DNA from: an uncultured Dehalococcoidia bacterium
GTDB taxonomy: Bacteria; Chloroflexota; Dehalococcoidia; Lucifugimonadales; UBA1123
Reading direction: 5' to 3'
NCBI GenBank assembly: GCA_951812505.1
Contig: CATOSI010000002.1
Coordinates: 186,001-250,000 of the forward strand
Length of the DNA: 64,000 bases
Part shown: in pieces, positions 26,851 to 36,188 of the stretch
Numbering within the stretch: the stretch's first letter is position 1
Layout of the letters: each line of letters opens with the position of its first letter
Notes under the pieces: generated by a model
What the model was told of the DNA's origin: nothing
The model's input: the letters and a program-made list of their open reading frames with translations, nothing else
Database searches by the model: none
Program-made: the position numbers and the translations under genes

Positions 26851-27618
26851 ATGAAAGACAACAGAGTTAGACAGCGGGTCAAAGCAGGGAAGCCGGTCAT
26901 CGGATGCTTCCTTGGCTTGGGAAGTCCCAGCGTGGCTGAGATGATGGCGCGCGCGGGCATGGACTGGCTCGTCATCGAGACTGAGCACAACGCCCTCGAC
27001 TCAGCCGAAATTCAGCAGATGCTCATGGCGATGAACGGCAGCGACACCGTCCCCATCGTCCGCGTCCCGAACAGGGACCAGGTGTATATACAGCGTGCGC
27101 TGGACATGGGAGCGATGGGCATTCTGGTACCGGGTGTCAGGACCGCTGAGGAGGCGCGCGCCATTGTCTCCTACACACGCTTTCCACCTGCCGGAATCAG
27201 GAGCTGGGGTCCGCTCCGAGCGTCCGACTACACGCTGGACAACGACGACTATCTGGAGCGCGCCAACGACAACATCCTGGTCAGCCTGATCTTGGAAACC
27301 CGCGACGCGGTCCAGAATCTTGAGGAGATTTGCGAGGTTCCGGGTATAGACGTGCTGACCATCGGTCCTTGGGATCTCTCCCTGGAACTGGGACTGGATC
27401 CCCGGAAACTGCCGTTGCCGGAGATCGAGGAGATAAGCCGCAACGCGCTCGAAATCGCGCGACCTCGCGGTGTGGAGATAGGAGTCTCAGCTGGTACGCC
27501 TGAAGGACTGCGAGAACGCCAGCGACAGGGATTCACTTTCATCCAGTACGGGCCGGACTACAACCTCTTTGTAAGCTCGGTCAACGCAGGTCTCAAGGCA
27601 TTCGACCGGGGCGAGTGA
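26851..27618 (+). CDS. HpcH/HpaI family aldolase
   Basis: This class II metal-dependent aldolase family protein (255 residues) cleaves or forms 2-keto-3-deoxy acid type substrates. Motifs include GCFLGLGSPSVAEMMARAG, the DWLVIETEHN segment, the MGILVPGVRTAEEAR metal region and GPWDLSLELG. Length matches HpaI/GarL/RhmA-type enzymes. ATG with GGGGGACAGAG upstream. It precedes an LLM protein by 92 bp on the same strand. Substrate is not assignable. Confidence 0.88.
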   Translation: MKDNRVRQRVKAGKPVIGCFLGLGSPSVAEMMARAGMDWLVIETEHNALDSAEIQQMLMAMNGSDTVPIVRVPNRDQVYIQRALDMGAMGILVPGVRTAEEARAIVSYTRFPPAGIRSWGPLRASDYTLDNDDYLERANDNILVSLILETRDAVQNLEEICEVPGIDVLTIGPWDLSLELGLDPRKLPLPEIEEISRNALEIARPRGVEIGVSAGTPEGLRERQRQGFTFIQYGPDYNLFVSSVNAGLKAFDRGE

Positions 27619-27710
27619 CTCTCCCCACAACGTGCTCGCCTTCCGATATACTGTGTTCAGCGCTCACAGTTAGTTGGACTTGCTCTAACATACGTTTAAG
27701 GAGGAGCGAA

Positions 27711-28820
27711 ATGAAGCTCGGCCTGTTTCTCATGCCATCCCACCCACCCGAACGCTCGACTTGGGACGCCCACCAATGGGACTTGGACTGTCTCGAAATG
27801 GCAGACAATTACGGTCTGAGCGAGGCCTGGATAGGCGAGCACTTCACCGCTCCATGGGAACCCGTTCCTACCCCCGACCTTCTTATAGCCCAGGCGCTGA
27901 TGCGCACCAAGAACATCATGCTTGGCACCGGAGCGCACCTGTTGCCTTTCCACCACCCGGTCGAACTCGCCCACAGAGTCGCGTATCTGGACCACCTCGC
28001 GCGAGGGCGATACATGTTCGGCATCGGGTCCGGCGGACTGCTGTCCGACCACGAGCTGTTCGACGTGGACTTCGACGCCAGCCAGCACCGGGAGATGACG
28101 CGCGAGTCTCTGGACATCATTCTCAATGTCTGGGAACACATAGACGGCCCCTTCGAGTATGAGGGCAAGTACTGGAACTTCAATATCCCAGACCCCAAAG
28201 AGTACGAGTACGCCACTCTGAAGACTTTCCTCACACCGTACCAGAAGCCGCATCCGCCCATCGGGGTTGCGGGCGCAAGTCCCGGATCGGAGACGTTAAA
28301 GATAGTAGGCGAACGCGGATATATCCCTATGAGCTTGGGGTTGAATGCAGTTTACGTCGCCAGCCACTGGGACGCCGTCGTGCAGGGAGCGCAGGAAGCG
28401 GGCAGGAAGCCGCCGTCGCGTGGCGAATGGCGAATCGTCCGCGACGTGTGGGTCGCCGACACCGACGAAGAGGCTCGTGAGGGCGCGATGAACGGGATGC
28501 TGGGCAGGGCCTGGCGCGACTATCTGCACCCGCTCTTCTCGTTCGGCGCGTACCCGTTCGTCAGCTTCATGAAACACGACGAGTCCATACCTGACGACGA
28601 TGTCACCCTCGAATACATGATGGACAACCTCTGGATCGTCGGCTCACCCGACACCGTGGAGGAAAAGCTCCGCGCCCTTTATGAGACCGTCGGCGGATTC
28701 GGAACACTGCTCTGGCTCACCTTCGACCACTCCGAGGACCGCGACAACTACGAGAAATCCGTCCGTCTGCTGTCGCAGGAGGTAATGCCGCGCTTGGCCG
28801 ACCTGAACGGTAAAGCCTGA
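27711..28820 (+). CDS. LLM-class flavin-dependent oxidoreductase
   Basis: A luciferase-like TIM-barrel flavoprotein of 369 residues that would use reduced flavin to oxygenate or dehydrogenate a substrate. It starts MKLGLFLMP at 27711 after the strong site AAGGAGGAG, which decides this start over a frame open from 27615. The LSEAWIGEHF motif, LDHLARGRYMFGIGSGG and the C-terminal GSPDTVEEKL are family marks. These proteins are greatly expanded in SAR202-type Chloroflexota. A second member lies at 34902. Confidence 0.9.
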   Translation: MKLGLFLMPSHPPERSTWDAHQWDLDCLEMADNYGLSEAWIGEHFTAPWEPVPTPDLLIAQALMRTKNIMLGTGAHLLPFHHPVELAHRVAYLDHLARGRYMFGIGSGGLLSDHELFDVDFDASQHREMTRESLDIILNVWEHIDGPFEYEGKYWNFNIPDPKEYEYATLKTFLTPYQKPHPPIGVAGASPGSETLKIVGERGYIPMSLGLNAVYVASHWDAVVQGAQEAGRKPPSRGEWRIVRDVWVADTDEEAREGAMNGMLGRAWRDYLHPLFSFGAYPFVSFMKHDESIPDDDVTLEYMMDNLWIVGSPDTVEEKLRALYETVGGFGTLLWLTFDHSEDRDNYEKSVRLLSQEVMPRLADLNGKA

Positions 28821-28845
28821 CCAACTCGCGCGTCCCCGATAGAAT
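28817..28845 (+). promoter_or_regulatory. Promoter of the DUF433/DUF5615 pair
   Basis: CTGACC (28817-28822) and TAGAAT (28840-28845) with 17-bp spacing, the -35 overlapping the stop codon of the LLM gene. AAAGGAAAG follows as ribosome-site region. Confidence 0.45.
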
Positions 28846-28867
28846 CTCTGAAAGGAAAGCCAGACTC

Positions 28868-29095
28868 ATGACCGAATGGCACACGTGCAAAGCCATTGAA
28901 CGCGACCCCGAAAAACTCGGTGGCGCATGGCTGTTCAAAGGCACTCGTGTACCTGTATCTGCTCTATTCGCCAACATCAGAGACGGGGCCTCAGTGGATG
29001 AGTTCCTGGAGTGGTTCCCGGGGGTCGAAGCGGAACATGTCAGAATGGTTCTCGAACATGAACTCGAAGCGCTTGACGAATCTAAGGCATCGTGA
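28868..29095 (+). CDS. DUF433 antitoxin-like protein
   Basis: 75 residues with the DUF433 helix-turn-helix-type core: GAWLFKGTRVPVSALFANIRDGASVDEFLEWFPGV. DUF433 proteins are usually the antitoxin partner of a DUF5615 PIN-like protein, which follows here with a 4-bp GTGA overlap. The role (binding and neutralising the toxin, autorepression) is inferred from family and context. Confidence 0.88.
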   Translation: MTEWHTCKAIERDPEKLGGAWLFKGTRVPVSALFANIRDGASVDEFLEWFPGVEAEHVRMVLEHELEALDESKAS

Positions 29096-29424
29096 GAATC
29101 CTGCTAGATCACTGTACCCCAGTTCCTCTGAGACGATATTTGACTGACCACTCTGTACAAACCTCTGCAAGAAGAGGGTGGGCAACCTTGCGGAACGGCG
29201 ACCTTCTGCGTCGGGCTGAGGCGGACAAGTACGAACTGCTGATAACTACAGACCAGAGTTTGCGTTATCAGCAAAATATGTCAGAGAGAGAAATTTCGAT
29301 TTTGATTCTGCTCTCGAATTCATGGCCTCGCATTAGACCGCAAATCGCTAGGATCCGCGAGGTGGTATCAGATATAACCGCCGGTGAGGTCAGAGAGTTA
29401 GAGATACCCGAACATGAACGATAG
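29092..29424 (+). CDS. DUF5615 PIN-like toxin candidate
   Basis: 110 residues, GTG start overlapping the antitoxin stop. Early acidic residue in ILLDHC and the later LLITTDQSLRYQQNM match the DUF5615/Mut7-C-like PIN fold, probably a ribonuclease. It overlaps the next gene by 11 bp, so a peptidase gene appears to be translated from the same message; that link may be only chance packing. Confidence 0.85.
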   Translation: MRILLDHCTPVPLRRYLTDHSVQTSARRGWATLRNGDLLRRAEADKYELLITTDQSLRYQQNMSEREISILILLSNSWPRIRPQIARIREVVSDITAGEVRELEIPEHER

Positions 29425-30535
29425 AGAAAGACGCTCGCTCGAAATCCTCAGAGAACTCGGACAGCGGCCCGCTGCGCCGTTCCACGAAAGTGGCCCTGCC
29501 AATTACATAATCGAAACGCTGAAAAGCATAGGATTGTCTGCGGACACCGACGAATTCGGCAACGTGATTGCCCACTATCGAAGTTCCGACTCGGACGAGC
29601 CGCCATTGGCGTTAGTAGCGCATATGGACCATCCCGGATTCGAGATAATAGAAGCGTCGGAGAGTGGTCTTATGGCCGTCGCTCTCGGCGGCGTTCCGCA
29701 AGTTTCGCTGACGGACCCGGCGGACGTTCTCGTTATCCTGGAAAGCGATGTACGAATCCCGGCGCAAATTCTGCCGTTTCCCGACGGCGACGGCAGGACC
29801 GTCCGTGTCGAGCTGAGCGAGGACGTCAGTATCGAGCCGCCTGTTCCGGTCGTGTTCGACCTGCCGGACTTCACTCTGGAAGACGGATTCATCAGGATGC
29901 GCGCTCTGGACGATCTCGCCGGATGCGCCGCAGCCCTGTCAGCAATGGAGAGGCTGGTCGCAGAGCAGGCCGAATGCGAAGTTTACGCCGTCTTCACCCG
30001 CGCCGAGGAGGGCGGGCTGTTCGGCGCTCGATTAATGGCTGAAGCACGAACCTTGCCGCCTGAAACCCTTGTCGTGTCCATAGAATCCAGCCCTCTGATA
30101 CCGGGCGTGGAGCAGGGAGCCGGGCCCGTGATAAGGACGGGTGACGCGCTGTACACCTTCGACGCCGAGGCCGAGCAGGTGCTGATAGTGGCGAGGGAAT
30201 CGATCAGGCAGCGCAACCCTGACTACAAGAGCCAGCGTCAACTTATGAGCGGGGGAGTGTGCGAGGGCACCGCGTTCGCCGTTTGGGGCTATAGGGCCAC
30301 CGGCATGGCGTTCCCTCTGGGCAACTACCACAACGCCACAACCAACATACGCGACCCCGAATCCGGAATAGGCGCTGAATACATCCGGTTGGAAGACTTC
30401 CTCGGGGGAGTGGAGCTACTCGCCGAGGCTGCGAAATGCGTGGCAAGGCGCGATGACTCACCGGCGAGGGAGCGTGTCCGTGATGTCCCTGAAGATGTAC
30501 GGGCGAGAATGACGGGCGAGTCTAGGCCTCGCTGA
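29414..30535 (+). CDS. M42-type metallopeptidase (glutamyl aminopeptidase-like)
   Basis: A 373-residue di-zinc exopeptidase-like protein. Metal and catalytic motifs are visible: VAHMDHPGFE (His and Asp), RALDDLAGC (bridging Asp), FTRAEEGGLFGAR (Glu-Glu pair) and a late GNYHN histidine. The family trims peptides from the N-terminus. It starts inside the preceding toxin gene and ends 14 bp inside the convergent DinB gene at 30522. The last 40 residues are charged and probably flexible. Confidence 0.82.
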   Translation: MNDRERRSLEILRELGQRPAAPFHESGPANYIIETLKSIGLSADTDEFGNVIAHYRSSDSDEPPLALVAHMDHPGFEIIEASESGLMAVALGGVPQVSLTDPADVLVILESDVRIPAQILPFPDGDGRTVRVELSEDVSIEPPVPVVFDLPDFTLEDGFIRMRALDDLAGCAAALSAMERLVAEQAECEVYAVFTRAEEGGLFGARLMAEARTLPPETLVVSIESSPLIPGVEQGAGPVIRTGDALYTFDAEAEQVLIVARESIRQRNPDYKSQRQLMSGGVCEGTAFAVWGYRATGMAFPLGNYHNATTNIRDPESGIGAEYIRLEDFLGGVELLAEAAKCVARRDDSPARERVRDVPEDVRARMTGESRPR

Positions 30536-31178
30536 CGTCCCAGCCTTCTACCGCCCAGTAACCTACCTTCGGCACTTCGGATACCGTCGGCAAACCCTGC
30601 GCACGCTTCAGACGCTGGATGTTGAAAAGGTGCGTGGTCTCCTCGAAGTAAATGTGGCGAACCATCGCGTCGTATCGCATTATTCGCTGGGTGCCGTCTT
30701 CAGAGATCGAAATTCCTTCGGGGTGCGCCTGAAGCATCAGGTCCCAGGATGCGCTCGCCTCCGACGTAACCGAATGCGACTGCATGAAGCCGACGGTACG
30801 CTCCGACAGCACCTGCTGTGCTAGCCGTATGCCTTCGTCCAGCATTCCCAGAATCACAGGAATTTCCCAGTACTTGTCGTCGTCCAGACGCCGGTCGGAA
30901 TGGGAGTCGGCAATACTCTGGACATCCGCTATCCCATGGTCGCCGTCAGGGAATAGATTGTCCCCGCACCTCAGTATGAGCCACCTGTACAGCAGCGACG
31001 CCATATGGCTGAGCTGGTTTCGGATGCTCCACTCGGCCCAGGCGTATTCATCGGATGTCCAGTCCAGCTGCGCGTCCGTAAGTCCCTGCGCCTCGTTTGC
31101 AATGAGGTCGTAGAGAGTGTCGAACTCCGGGAACAGGGCGGAGGCTGGCAAGTCGTCGGCGGTATGTTGCTGTGTCAA
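30522..31178 (-). CDS. DinB-like four-helix protein
   Basis: 218 residues with the helical DinB/YfiT layout and its metal-binding histidines: one in QLSHMASLLYRW (about 57) and two in VRHIYFEETTHLFNIQRL (about 172-182). Such proteins are thiol- or metal-dependent enzymes of mostly unknown substrate. TTG start at 31178 after AGAGGAC. It lies 21 bp after threonine dehydratase in the same direction, likely one transcript. Confidence 0.78.
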   Translation of the reverse strand: MTQQHTADDLPASALFPEFDTLYDLIANEAQGLTDAQLDWTSDEYAWAEWSIRNQLSHMASLLYRWLILRCGDNLFPDGDHGIADVQSIADSHSDRRLDDDKYWEIPVILGMLDEGIRLAQQVLSERTVGFMQSHSVTSEASASWDLMLQAHPEGISISEDGTQRIMRYDAMVRHIYFEETTHLFNIQRLKRAQGLPTVSEVPKVGYWAVEGWDVSEA

Positions 31179-31199
31179 TTTATGTCCTCTTGTTTGGAA

Positions 31200-32165
31200 T
31201 CAGGTGGCCTGCGCGAGCGCGACCTTCAGGTGTTCTATGGACAGATTGCCCCCACTACATATGAGAACAACCTTTTTGCCCTCCAGGCGGTCGCGTATCT
31301 TGAGCGCTCCGGCAAGAGACGCCGCGCCCGCGTGCTCCACGAGGTTGTGAGTCTGTTCCAGGTGAGTCACTATGGCGGCGTTCATTTCCTCTTCGGTCAC
31401 CAAGATAAAGTCGTCCAGATACTTGCGCAGGATTCCGACCGCGAAATCGTAAGCGGAGCCGGTTGCGAGTCCTTCCGCGGCAGTCTTCATTGGAGCTTCG
31501 AGGGCCTCGCCTCGCTTCCAGGACAGGTAAGCGGCCGGCGCCTGCTCGGCCTGAACGCCGATAACCTGAATGTCGGGATTCAGCGACTTCGCCACAATGC
31601 AGGTTCCGCCCGCGCCGCTGCCGCCTCCGACAGGGACCACGATTACGTCAACGTTGGGCAGGTCTTCGATTATCTCCAGCGTGTAGGTGCCCACCCCAGC
31701 GAACAGACGGGGTTCGTTTATGGGGTGAATGTACCTGTAGCCCTCTTCCTTCGAGAGACGTTCAATGTAGTCCTTGGACTCATCGAAGAACGCGCCGTAG
31801 TGAATAACCTCCGCTCCGAGATTCCGCATGGAGGCCACTTTCCCGGGGTTTGCGTTCTCAGGAACCGCGATGTACGCATTCGCACCGAACACGCTGGCGG
31901 CATAGGCGATAGACTGCCCGTGGTTGCCGCTCGAAGCTGTGGACACACCTCTCTCGAGTTCGACGGAGGACATCTGCGCGAGCAGATTGATCCCGCCGCG
32001 CATCTTGAACGCGCCAAGCCGCTGATGATTCTCGTGCTTAACGTAAACCTCGTCCGCGCCTATCATCTTTTCGAGTCCGATGTATCTGTGGAGCGGTGTT
32101 CGTGTTACGTATCCGGCTATGCGCTTCTTGGCCTGTATCACGTCATGTAGAGTTGGTGGCTGCAA
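31200..32165 (-). CDS. Threonine/serine dehydratase
   Basis: Fold-type II PLP enzyme of 321 residues, converting threonine to 2-oxobutyrate (or serine to pyruvate). The PLP lysine is Lys54 in LGAFKMRGG. The SSGNHGQSIAYAA asparagine loop, VPVGGGSGAGG phosphate cradle and ICSGGNLS motif are present. There is no C-terminal ACT domain, so it resembles the catabolic type. I chose TTG at 32165: GGAAGGAAAG lies just upstream, and a TATAAT sits between it and an upstream TTG at 32210. Confidence 0.87.
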   Translation of the reverse strand: MQPPTLHDVIQAKKRIAGYVTRTPLHRYIGLEKMIGADEVYVKHENHQRLGAFKMRGGINLLAQMSSVELERGVSTASSGNHGQSIAYAASVFGANAYIAVPENANPGKVASMRNLGAEVIHYGAFFDESKDYIERLSKEEGYRYIHPINEPRLFAGVGTYTLEIIEDLPNVDVIVVPVGGGSGAGGTCIVAKSLNPDIQVIGVQAEQAPAAYLSWKRGEALEAPMKTAAEGLATGSAYDFAVGILRKYLDDFILVTEEEMNAAIVTHLEQTHNLVEHAGAASLAGALKIRDRLEGKKVVLICSGGNLSIEHLKVALAQAT

Positions 32166-32330
32166 AGGTATCTTTCCTTCCTGATTTATTCGCCTGATAT
32201 TATAGCCCAATCCTGTGAATGGACGTTAGTTGAAGCTGCGGACGCGCCATGCCGGTACGATCCAAATTCACAATTCCCGACTCTAGTGATAGGATTGGCC
32301 CAAGACTCAAAGTTCAGGGCAGGTACTATC

Positions 32331-33980
32331 ATGGTTACAGCGACAAGGCCGCGAATCGAGACGGGAAGAAATACAGTCTATAGCAGTGGGGGCGTGGTCG
32401 TCTCTATATCCCCACTGGCCGCCTCCGCTGGTGCGAAAGTCCTTGCGGATGGGGGTAACGCATTCGACGCGGCGATTGCCACAGCGGCCGTGGAGGCCGT
32501 GACCGTTCCCCCCGCGTGCGGAGTGGGCGGCGAACCATTCGTCATCATGTACGACGCCAAGACCGGTCAGGTGCATGGGATGAATGGAAGCGGCAAGGCG
32601 CCAATGGCGGCTAACCGAGACTTCTTCGTCCAGCGCGGGCACAAGCATATGCCGCTTCAGGGACCGTTGGCCGCCGCTATACCGGGAGAAGTCCTGGGGT
32701 GGGAGCAGATAAACGAGCGTTTCGGCACACGTCCGCTGGCCAAACTCATCGAACCCGCGATAGGTTACGCCGAAGATGGTTTCGCGGTTAGTGAACAACT
32801 GGGGGGCGGGTTCAAGACGCTGAACGATAAGCTCGCGCAGTTCCCGTACTCGCGGGAGATATTCACGCGAGACGGCAGACCGATTCAGCCTGGCGAAACA
32901 CTGGTGCAGAAGAACCTCGCTCAAACACTGAAGAAAGTGGCCTCCGGGGGCGCGGAGGCATTCTACAAGGGCGACATCGCCAGAGAAATGGCGCGCGCCA
33001 TTCAGGAAGCCGGCGGCCTCTACACCGAAGAGGAAATCGGCGAACACCGGGGCGTCTGGTACCAGCCTCCCATATCGTCCACCTACCGGGGTCACACCAT
33101 CTACGAAACGACTCCGCCTTCGCACGGCTTCATGCTGCTGGAGATATTGAACATCCTTGAAGGGTTCAACTTGGCGGACATGGGTTTCTATACTGCCGAG
33201 TCGGTGCATACCATGGTCGAGGCCAAGAAGCTGGCATTCGCCGACCGCAACAGGTACGCAGGCGATCCCGACTTCGTGGACACGCCTCTGTCTGAACTCA
33301 TCTCCAAGCCCTTCGCCGCCATGCGTCGGCGTCTAATTGAAGCCACTTCCGGGTACTACGAGCCCGGCCCTGTCGCAGCGCCGATTCCCGGCGACGGCAA
33401 CACGAGCTACTTCTGCGTGGTAGATAAGGAAGGCAACGCGCTGTCATTCATTCACAGCCTCTCGATGGGCTTCGGCAGTGGGTTTGTCGCGGGCAACACC
33501 GGCGTCCTGCTCAACAACCGCATAGGCCGCGGATTCAGCCTTGTTGAGGGACACCCGAACGTGATCGAGGGCGGCAAACGCACCATGCACACGCTGAATG
33601 CCTACATGGTCATGCGCGAAGGCAGGCCGTACCTCGTCGGAGGCACCCCGGGCGGAGACAGGCAGATTGCCTGGAATGCCCAGGTCATTACCAACGTCCT
33701 GGACCACGGCATGAACGCCCAGGAAGCGGTTGAGGCTCCTCGCTGGACGTCCACTCCCGGCACCGACCCGCAAAATGTCGAAGACCCGTTCGTACTGGAA
33801 CTCGAGGGCGGCATGGAAGAGAGTGACATCGATGCTCTGAGAGACAGAGGGCACGACGTAGTCACACACCCCGGCAGAGTCTTCGGAGGATCGGCCAAGC
33901 TGATAGTGATAGATCCCGCAACTCATGTCCGCACAGCTGGCTCCGACCCCAGGACCGACGGCCACGCCGCGGCGGTGTGA
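32331..33980 (+). CDS. Gamma-glutamyltransferase family protein
   Basis: 549 residues from ATG 32331. This N-terminal nucleophile hydrolase should self-cleave before Thr358 (GNTSYFCVVDKEGNA), giving large and small subunits. GGNAFDAAIATA, GVGGEPF, the GSGFVAGNTGVLLNNR region and GGTPGGDRQIAWNAQ agree with the family. There is no signal peptide, so unlike periplasmic GGT it may act inside the cell, as in related glutaryl-amidase-like or oxamate members. Upstream TTG at 32286 is less likely since GGGCAGG precedes 32331. Confidence 0.87.
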   Translation: MVTATRPRIETGRNTVYSSGGVVVSISPLAASAGAKVLADGGNAFDAAIATAAVEAVTVPPACGVGGEPFVIMYDAKTGQVHGMNGSGKAPMAANRDFFVQRGHKHMPLQGPLAAAIPGEVLGWEQINERFGTRPLAKLIEPAIGYAEDGFAVSEQLGGGFKTLNDKLAQFPYSREIFTRDGRPIQPGETLVQKNLAQTLKKVASGGAEAFYKGDIAREMARAIQEAGGLYTEEEIGEHRGVWYQPPISSTYRGHTIYETTPPSHGFMLLEILNILEGFNLADMGFYTAESVHTMVEAKKLAFADRNRYAGDPDFVDTPLSELISKPFAAMRRRLIEATSGYYEPGPVAAPIPGDGNTSYFCVVDKEGNALSFIHSLSMGFGSGFVAGNTGVLLNNRIGRGFSLVEGHPNVIEGGKRTMHTLNAYMVMREGRPYLVGGTPGGDRQIAWNAQVITNVLDHGMNAQEAVEAPRWTSTPGTDPQNVEDPFVLELEGGMEESDIDALRDRGHDVVTHPGRVFGGSAKLIVIDPATHVRTAGSDPRTDGHAAAV

Positions 33981-33995
33981 TGTAGAGGCTTCTGA

Positions 33996-34880
33996 ATGAC
34001 GCTCGCGGCAACAACCAAAGCCGATCCCAAGGCGGTCGCGGTAGCGCGCGCCGTGTATGACGCAGTACGCCCAGAAAAGGTAATCCTGTTCGGCTCGCGG
34101 GCTCGCGGCGACTACCGCGCGGACTCGGATATAGACCTGCTGGTCATATCCGACGACGACCTGACCCGCGAAGGCTACATGAACGCGAGGAAGGTGGTAA
34201 TGGAGGCGGCGACCCGGATATACGGCGACTACTTCGACGCCAACTTGGTGTGGATGCCCATGGAAAAGTATATGGAGTGTCGCAAGGGCATCAACCATGT
34301 GGCGGCCCAGGCCGCGCGAGACGGAGTGGACATGAACGGCGAGAAGGAAGAGTATCAACGCGCCCCGGAAACGTCTTTCGACTGGCCGGACGTTCGCCAG
34401 CGAGTCATAAACGCCAACAGGGAACTCATCGCTGTGGATGTAATGATAGCCGGGGGTGGACCTCAGGAATCAATTAGCTTTCATGCACAGCAGGCGTTAG
34501 AAAACATTCTGAAGGGCTGGATTTCGGCATTTGGAGCGGAGTATGGAAATATCCATAACTTGGGAAAACTGATTGGCATAATCAGGGGCGACTCCCAAGA
34601 GTATGACACTCCCGCAGGTGAAGAACCGGCGTGGCTGACCGAGTACGCCGTGGAGTACCGCTACGAAGGCGCCCAACTCGTGATGGACGATCCTATAGAG
34701 CTTTACCATGTTATTGATTGCGTGGTGTCTGCCGTCGAAGAACGGATCAAGGCGCTGACCGGAGGTGAGGAATTGCCGCGATATACGCCGCCGACTCAGA
34801 GAAGTGCGGTGGTGATTCCTAGTATGACGGCTCAAATTAGTGTGGAATTATTTTCTGCCGATTCGTCGAATATTCATTGA
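33996..34880 (+). CDS. Fused nucleotidyltransferase (MNT) and HEPN protein
   Basis: 294 residues. The N-terminal half is a minimal nucleotidyltransferase with VILFGSRARGDYRADSDIDLLVI (GS-x10-D-x-D). The C-terminal half (about 125-245) is a HEPN helical domain with SFHAQQALENILKGWI. Usually the two are separate antitoxin and toxin genes, as in mntA/hepT at 48.5-49.2 kb here. In a fusion the transferase may AMPylate its own HEPN part. It follows the GGT gene by 15 bp and precedes an LLM gene by 21 bp. Confidence 0.85.
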   Translation: MTLAATTKADPKAVAVARAVYDAVRPEKVILFGSRARGDYRADSDIDLLVISDDDLTREGYMNARKVVMEAATRIYGDYFDANLVWMPMEKYMECRKGINHVAAQAARDGVDMNGEKEEYQRAPETSFDWPDVRQRVINANRELIAVDVMIAGGGPQESISFHAQQALENILKGWISAFGAEYGNIHNLGKLIGIIRGDSQEYDTPAGEEPAWLTEYAVEYRYEGAQLVMDDPIELYHVIDCVVSAVEERIKALTGGEELPRYTPPTQRSAVVIPSMTAQISVELFSADSSNIH

Positions 34881-34901
34881 CCACAAGCAAGGAGCACCCC
34901 C

Positions 34902-36104
34902 ATGAAATTCGGACTTCTATTTGAGATGCAGCGCCCGTTCGAGGGCAACGAAATCGACTGGAACACACTCTACAAGGAGACGCTGGAGCAGTGCGAACTG
35001 GCCGACCGGGTGGGCTTCGACAAGCTGTGGTTCGTCGAGCACCATTTCCTGCTGGGTTTCTCGGGTTCTCCGTGCCCGGAGGTGATATTCGGTGCGCTGA
35101 GCCAGCGGACCAAGAACATCAGAATCGGGTTCGGAGTGTCCATACTTCCCCACGCGCATCCCATTCGCATCGCCGAACGTGTAGCCATGGTTGACCAGCT
35201 GACCGATGGGCGCGTCGAGTTCGGTACCGGCCGCTCCAACGCTTACGAACAGATGGGACTTGGCGTTGACCCAAGGGACACGCGCGAAATGTGGAGCGAG
35301 TCCATTGAGATGATTCCGCAGATATGGCAGGCCGAGGACGAATTCTCCTGGGAGGGCAAGTTCTGGAACGTCCCGGCGCGGCGCGTGCTTCCCAGGATCT
35401 ATCAGAAGCCGCATCCGAATATGTACCTGGCCTGTACCCAGTCGTCGAGCTTCGACCTCGCTGCCGACAAGGGAATCGGCGTGCTGTCGTCGGCCTCCTA
35501 CGCTCCCACAGTGCTTGCCCAGCACGTCAAGACCTATAAGGAGAAGATCAAGGACGCCAACCCGGTCGGCGCGTTCACGACAAACTACTGGGCGAATAAC
35601 GTCCACGCCTACTGCGGCCCTGACAACAGTGAAGCGCGCGAACTGGCGGCTGAGTCCATGAAGACATTCTTCGGGCCGGACAAGCCCTACATCGCCGGGC
35701 GTGTAGGAGCGTACGAAGAGCTGCTTGAGGCGTGGGGCGGAGTTCCCGACCATCTTCAGGCCGACTTCGGTCGCTGGCTGAGGCAATCAGACGAGGAACA
35801 CAAGCAGCAGGCGGAGGAAGTGGGCATATCGCTGGACTCCGGCCCCGGCGCGGCACGTGCCGCAATTGCCGAACTGGATGGCGACACTCTCGCCGACCGC
35901 GGCGTCACGATAGCCGGAGACCCCGAGAGCTGCATCAACGCGATCATGAAGTACCATGAAATAGGCGTGGATGAGGTGATGATGATCATCCAGACCGAGA
36001 CCATTCCTCACGAGAAGGTCCTGAGCTCCATAGAGCTCTTCGGTAAGGAGGTCTTCCCAGCCGTCCGCGAGATGGTAGGGGCAGAGGTTGTCGCAGCGAA
36101 CTGA
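34902..36104 (+). CDS. LLM-class flavin-dependent oxidoreductase
   Basis: 400 residues, second luciferase-like protein of the window. It starts MKFGLLFEMQRPF after AAGGAGCACC. FDKLWFVEHHF, LTDGRVEFGTGRS and the late TIAGDPESCINAI are recognised. It differs clearly from the 27711 gene, so the two are unlikely to have the same substrate. Likely cotranscribed with the GGT and MNT-HEPN genes. Confidence 0.9.
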   Translation: MKFGLLFEMQRPFEGNEIDWNTLYKETLEQCELADRVGFDKLWFVEHHFLLGFSGSPCPEVIFGALSQRTKNIRIGFGVSILPHAHPIRIAERVAMVDQLTDGRVEFGTGRSNAYEQMGLGVDPRDTREMWSESIEMIPQIWQAEDEFSWEGKFWNVPARRVLPRIYQKPHPNMYLACTQSSSFDLAADKGIGVLSSASYAPTVLAQHVKTYKEKIKDANPVGAFTTNYWANNVHAYCGPDNSEARELAAESMKTFFGPDKPYIAGRVGAYEELLEAWGGVPDHLQADFGRWLRQSDEEHKQQAEEVGISLDSGPGAARAAIAELDGDTLADRGVTIAGDPESCINAIMKYHEIGVDEVMMIIQTETIPHEKVLSSIELFGKEVFPAVREMVGAEVVAAN

Positions 36105-36121
36105 GTATTGAATTAGATAGA

Positions 36122-36152
36122 GCCTGCTGCGATCCCTGGGTCGGGAGCAGGC
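36122..36152 (+). terminator. Hairpin after the LLM gene
   Basis: GCCTGCT (36122-36128) pairs with AGCAGGC (36146-36152), with an inner CGA/TCG extension. No T-run follows, so it may be an mRNA-end stabiliser rather than a terminator. Confidence 0.35.
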
Positions 36153-36188
36153 CCGACGTATTCCAACAGACACAAAGAGGCTGATTAA

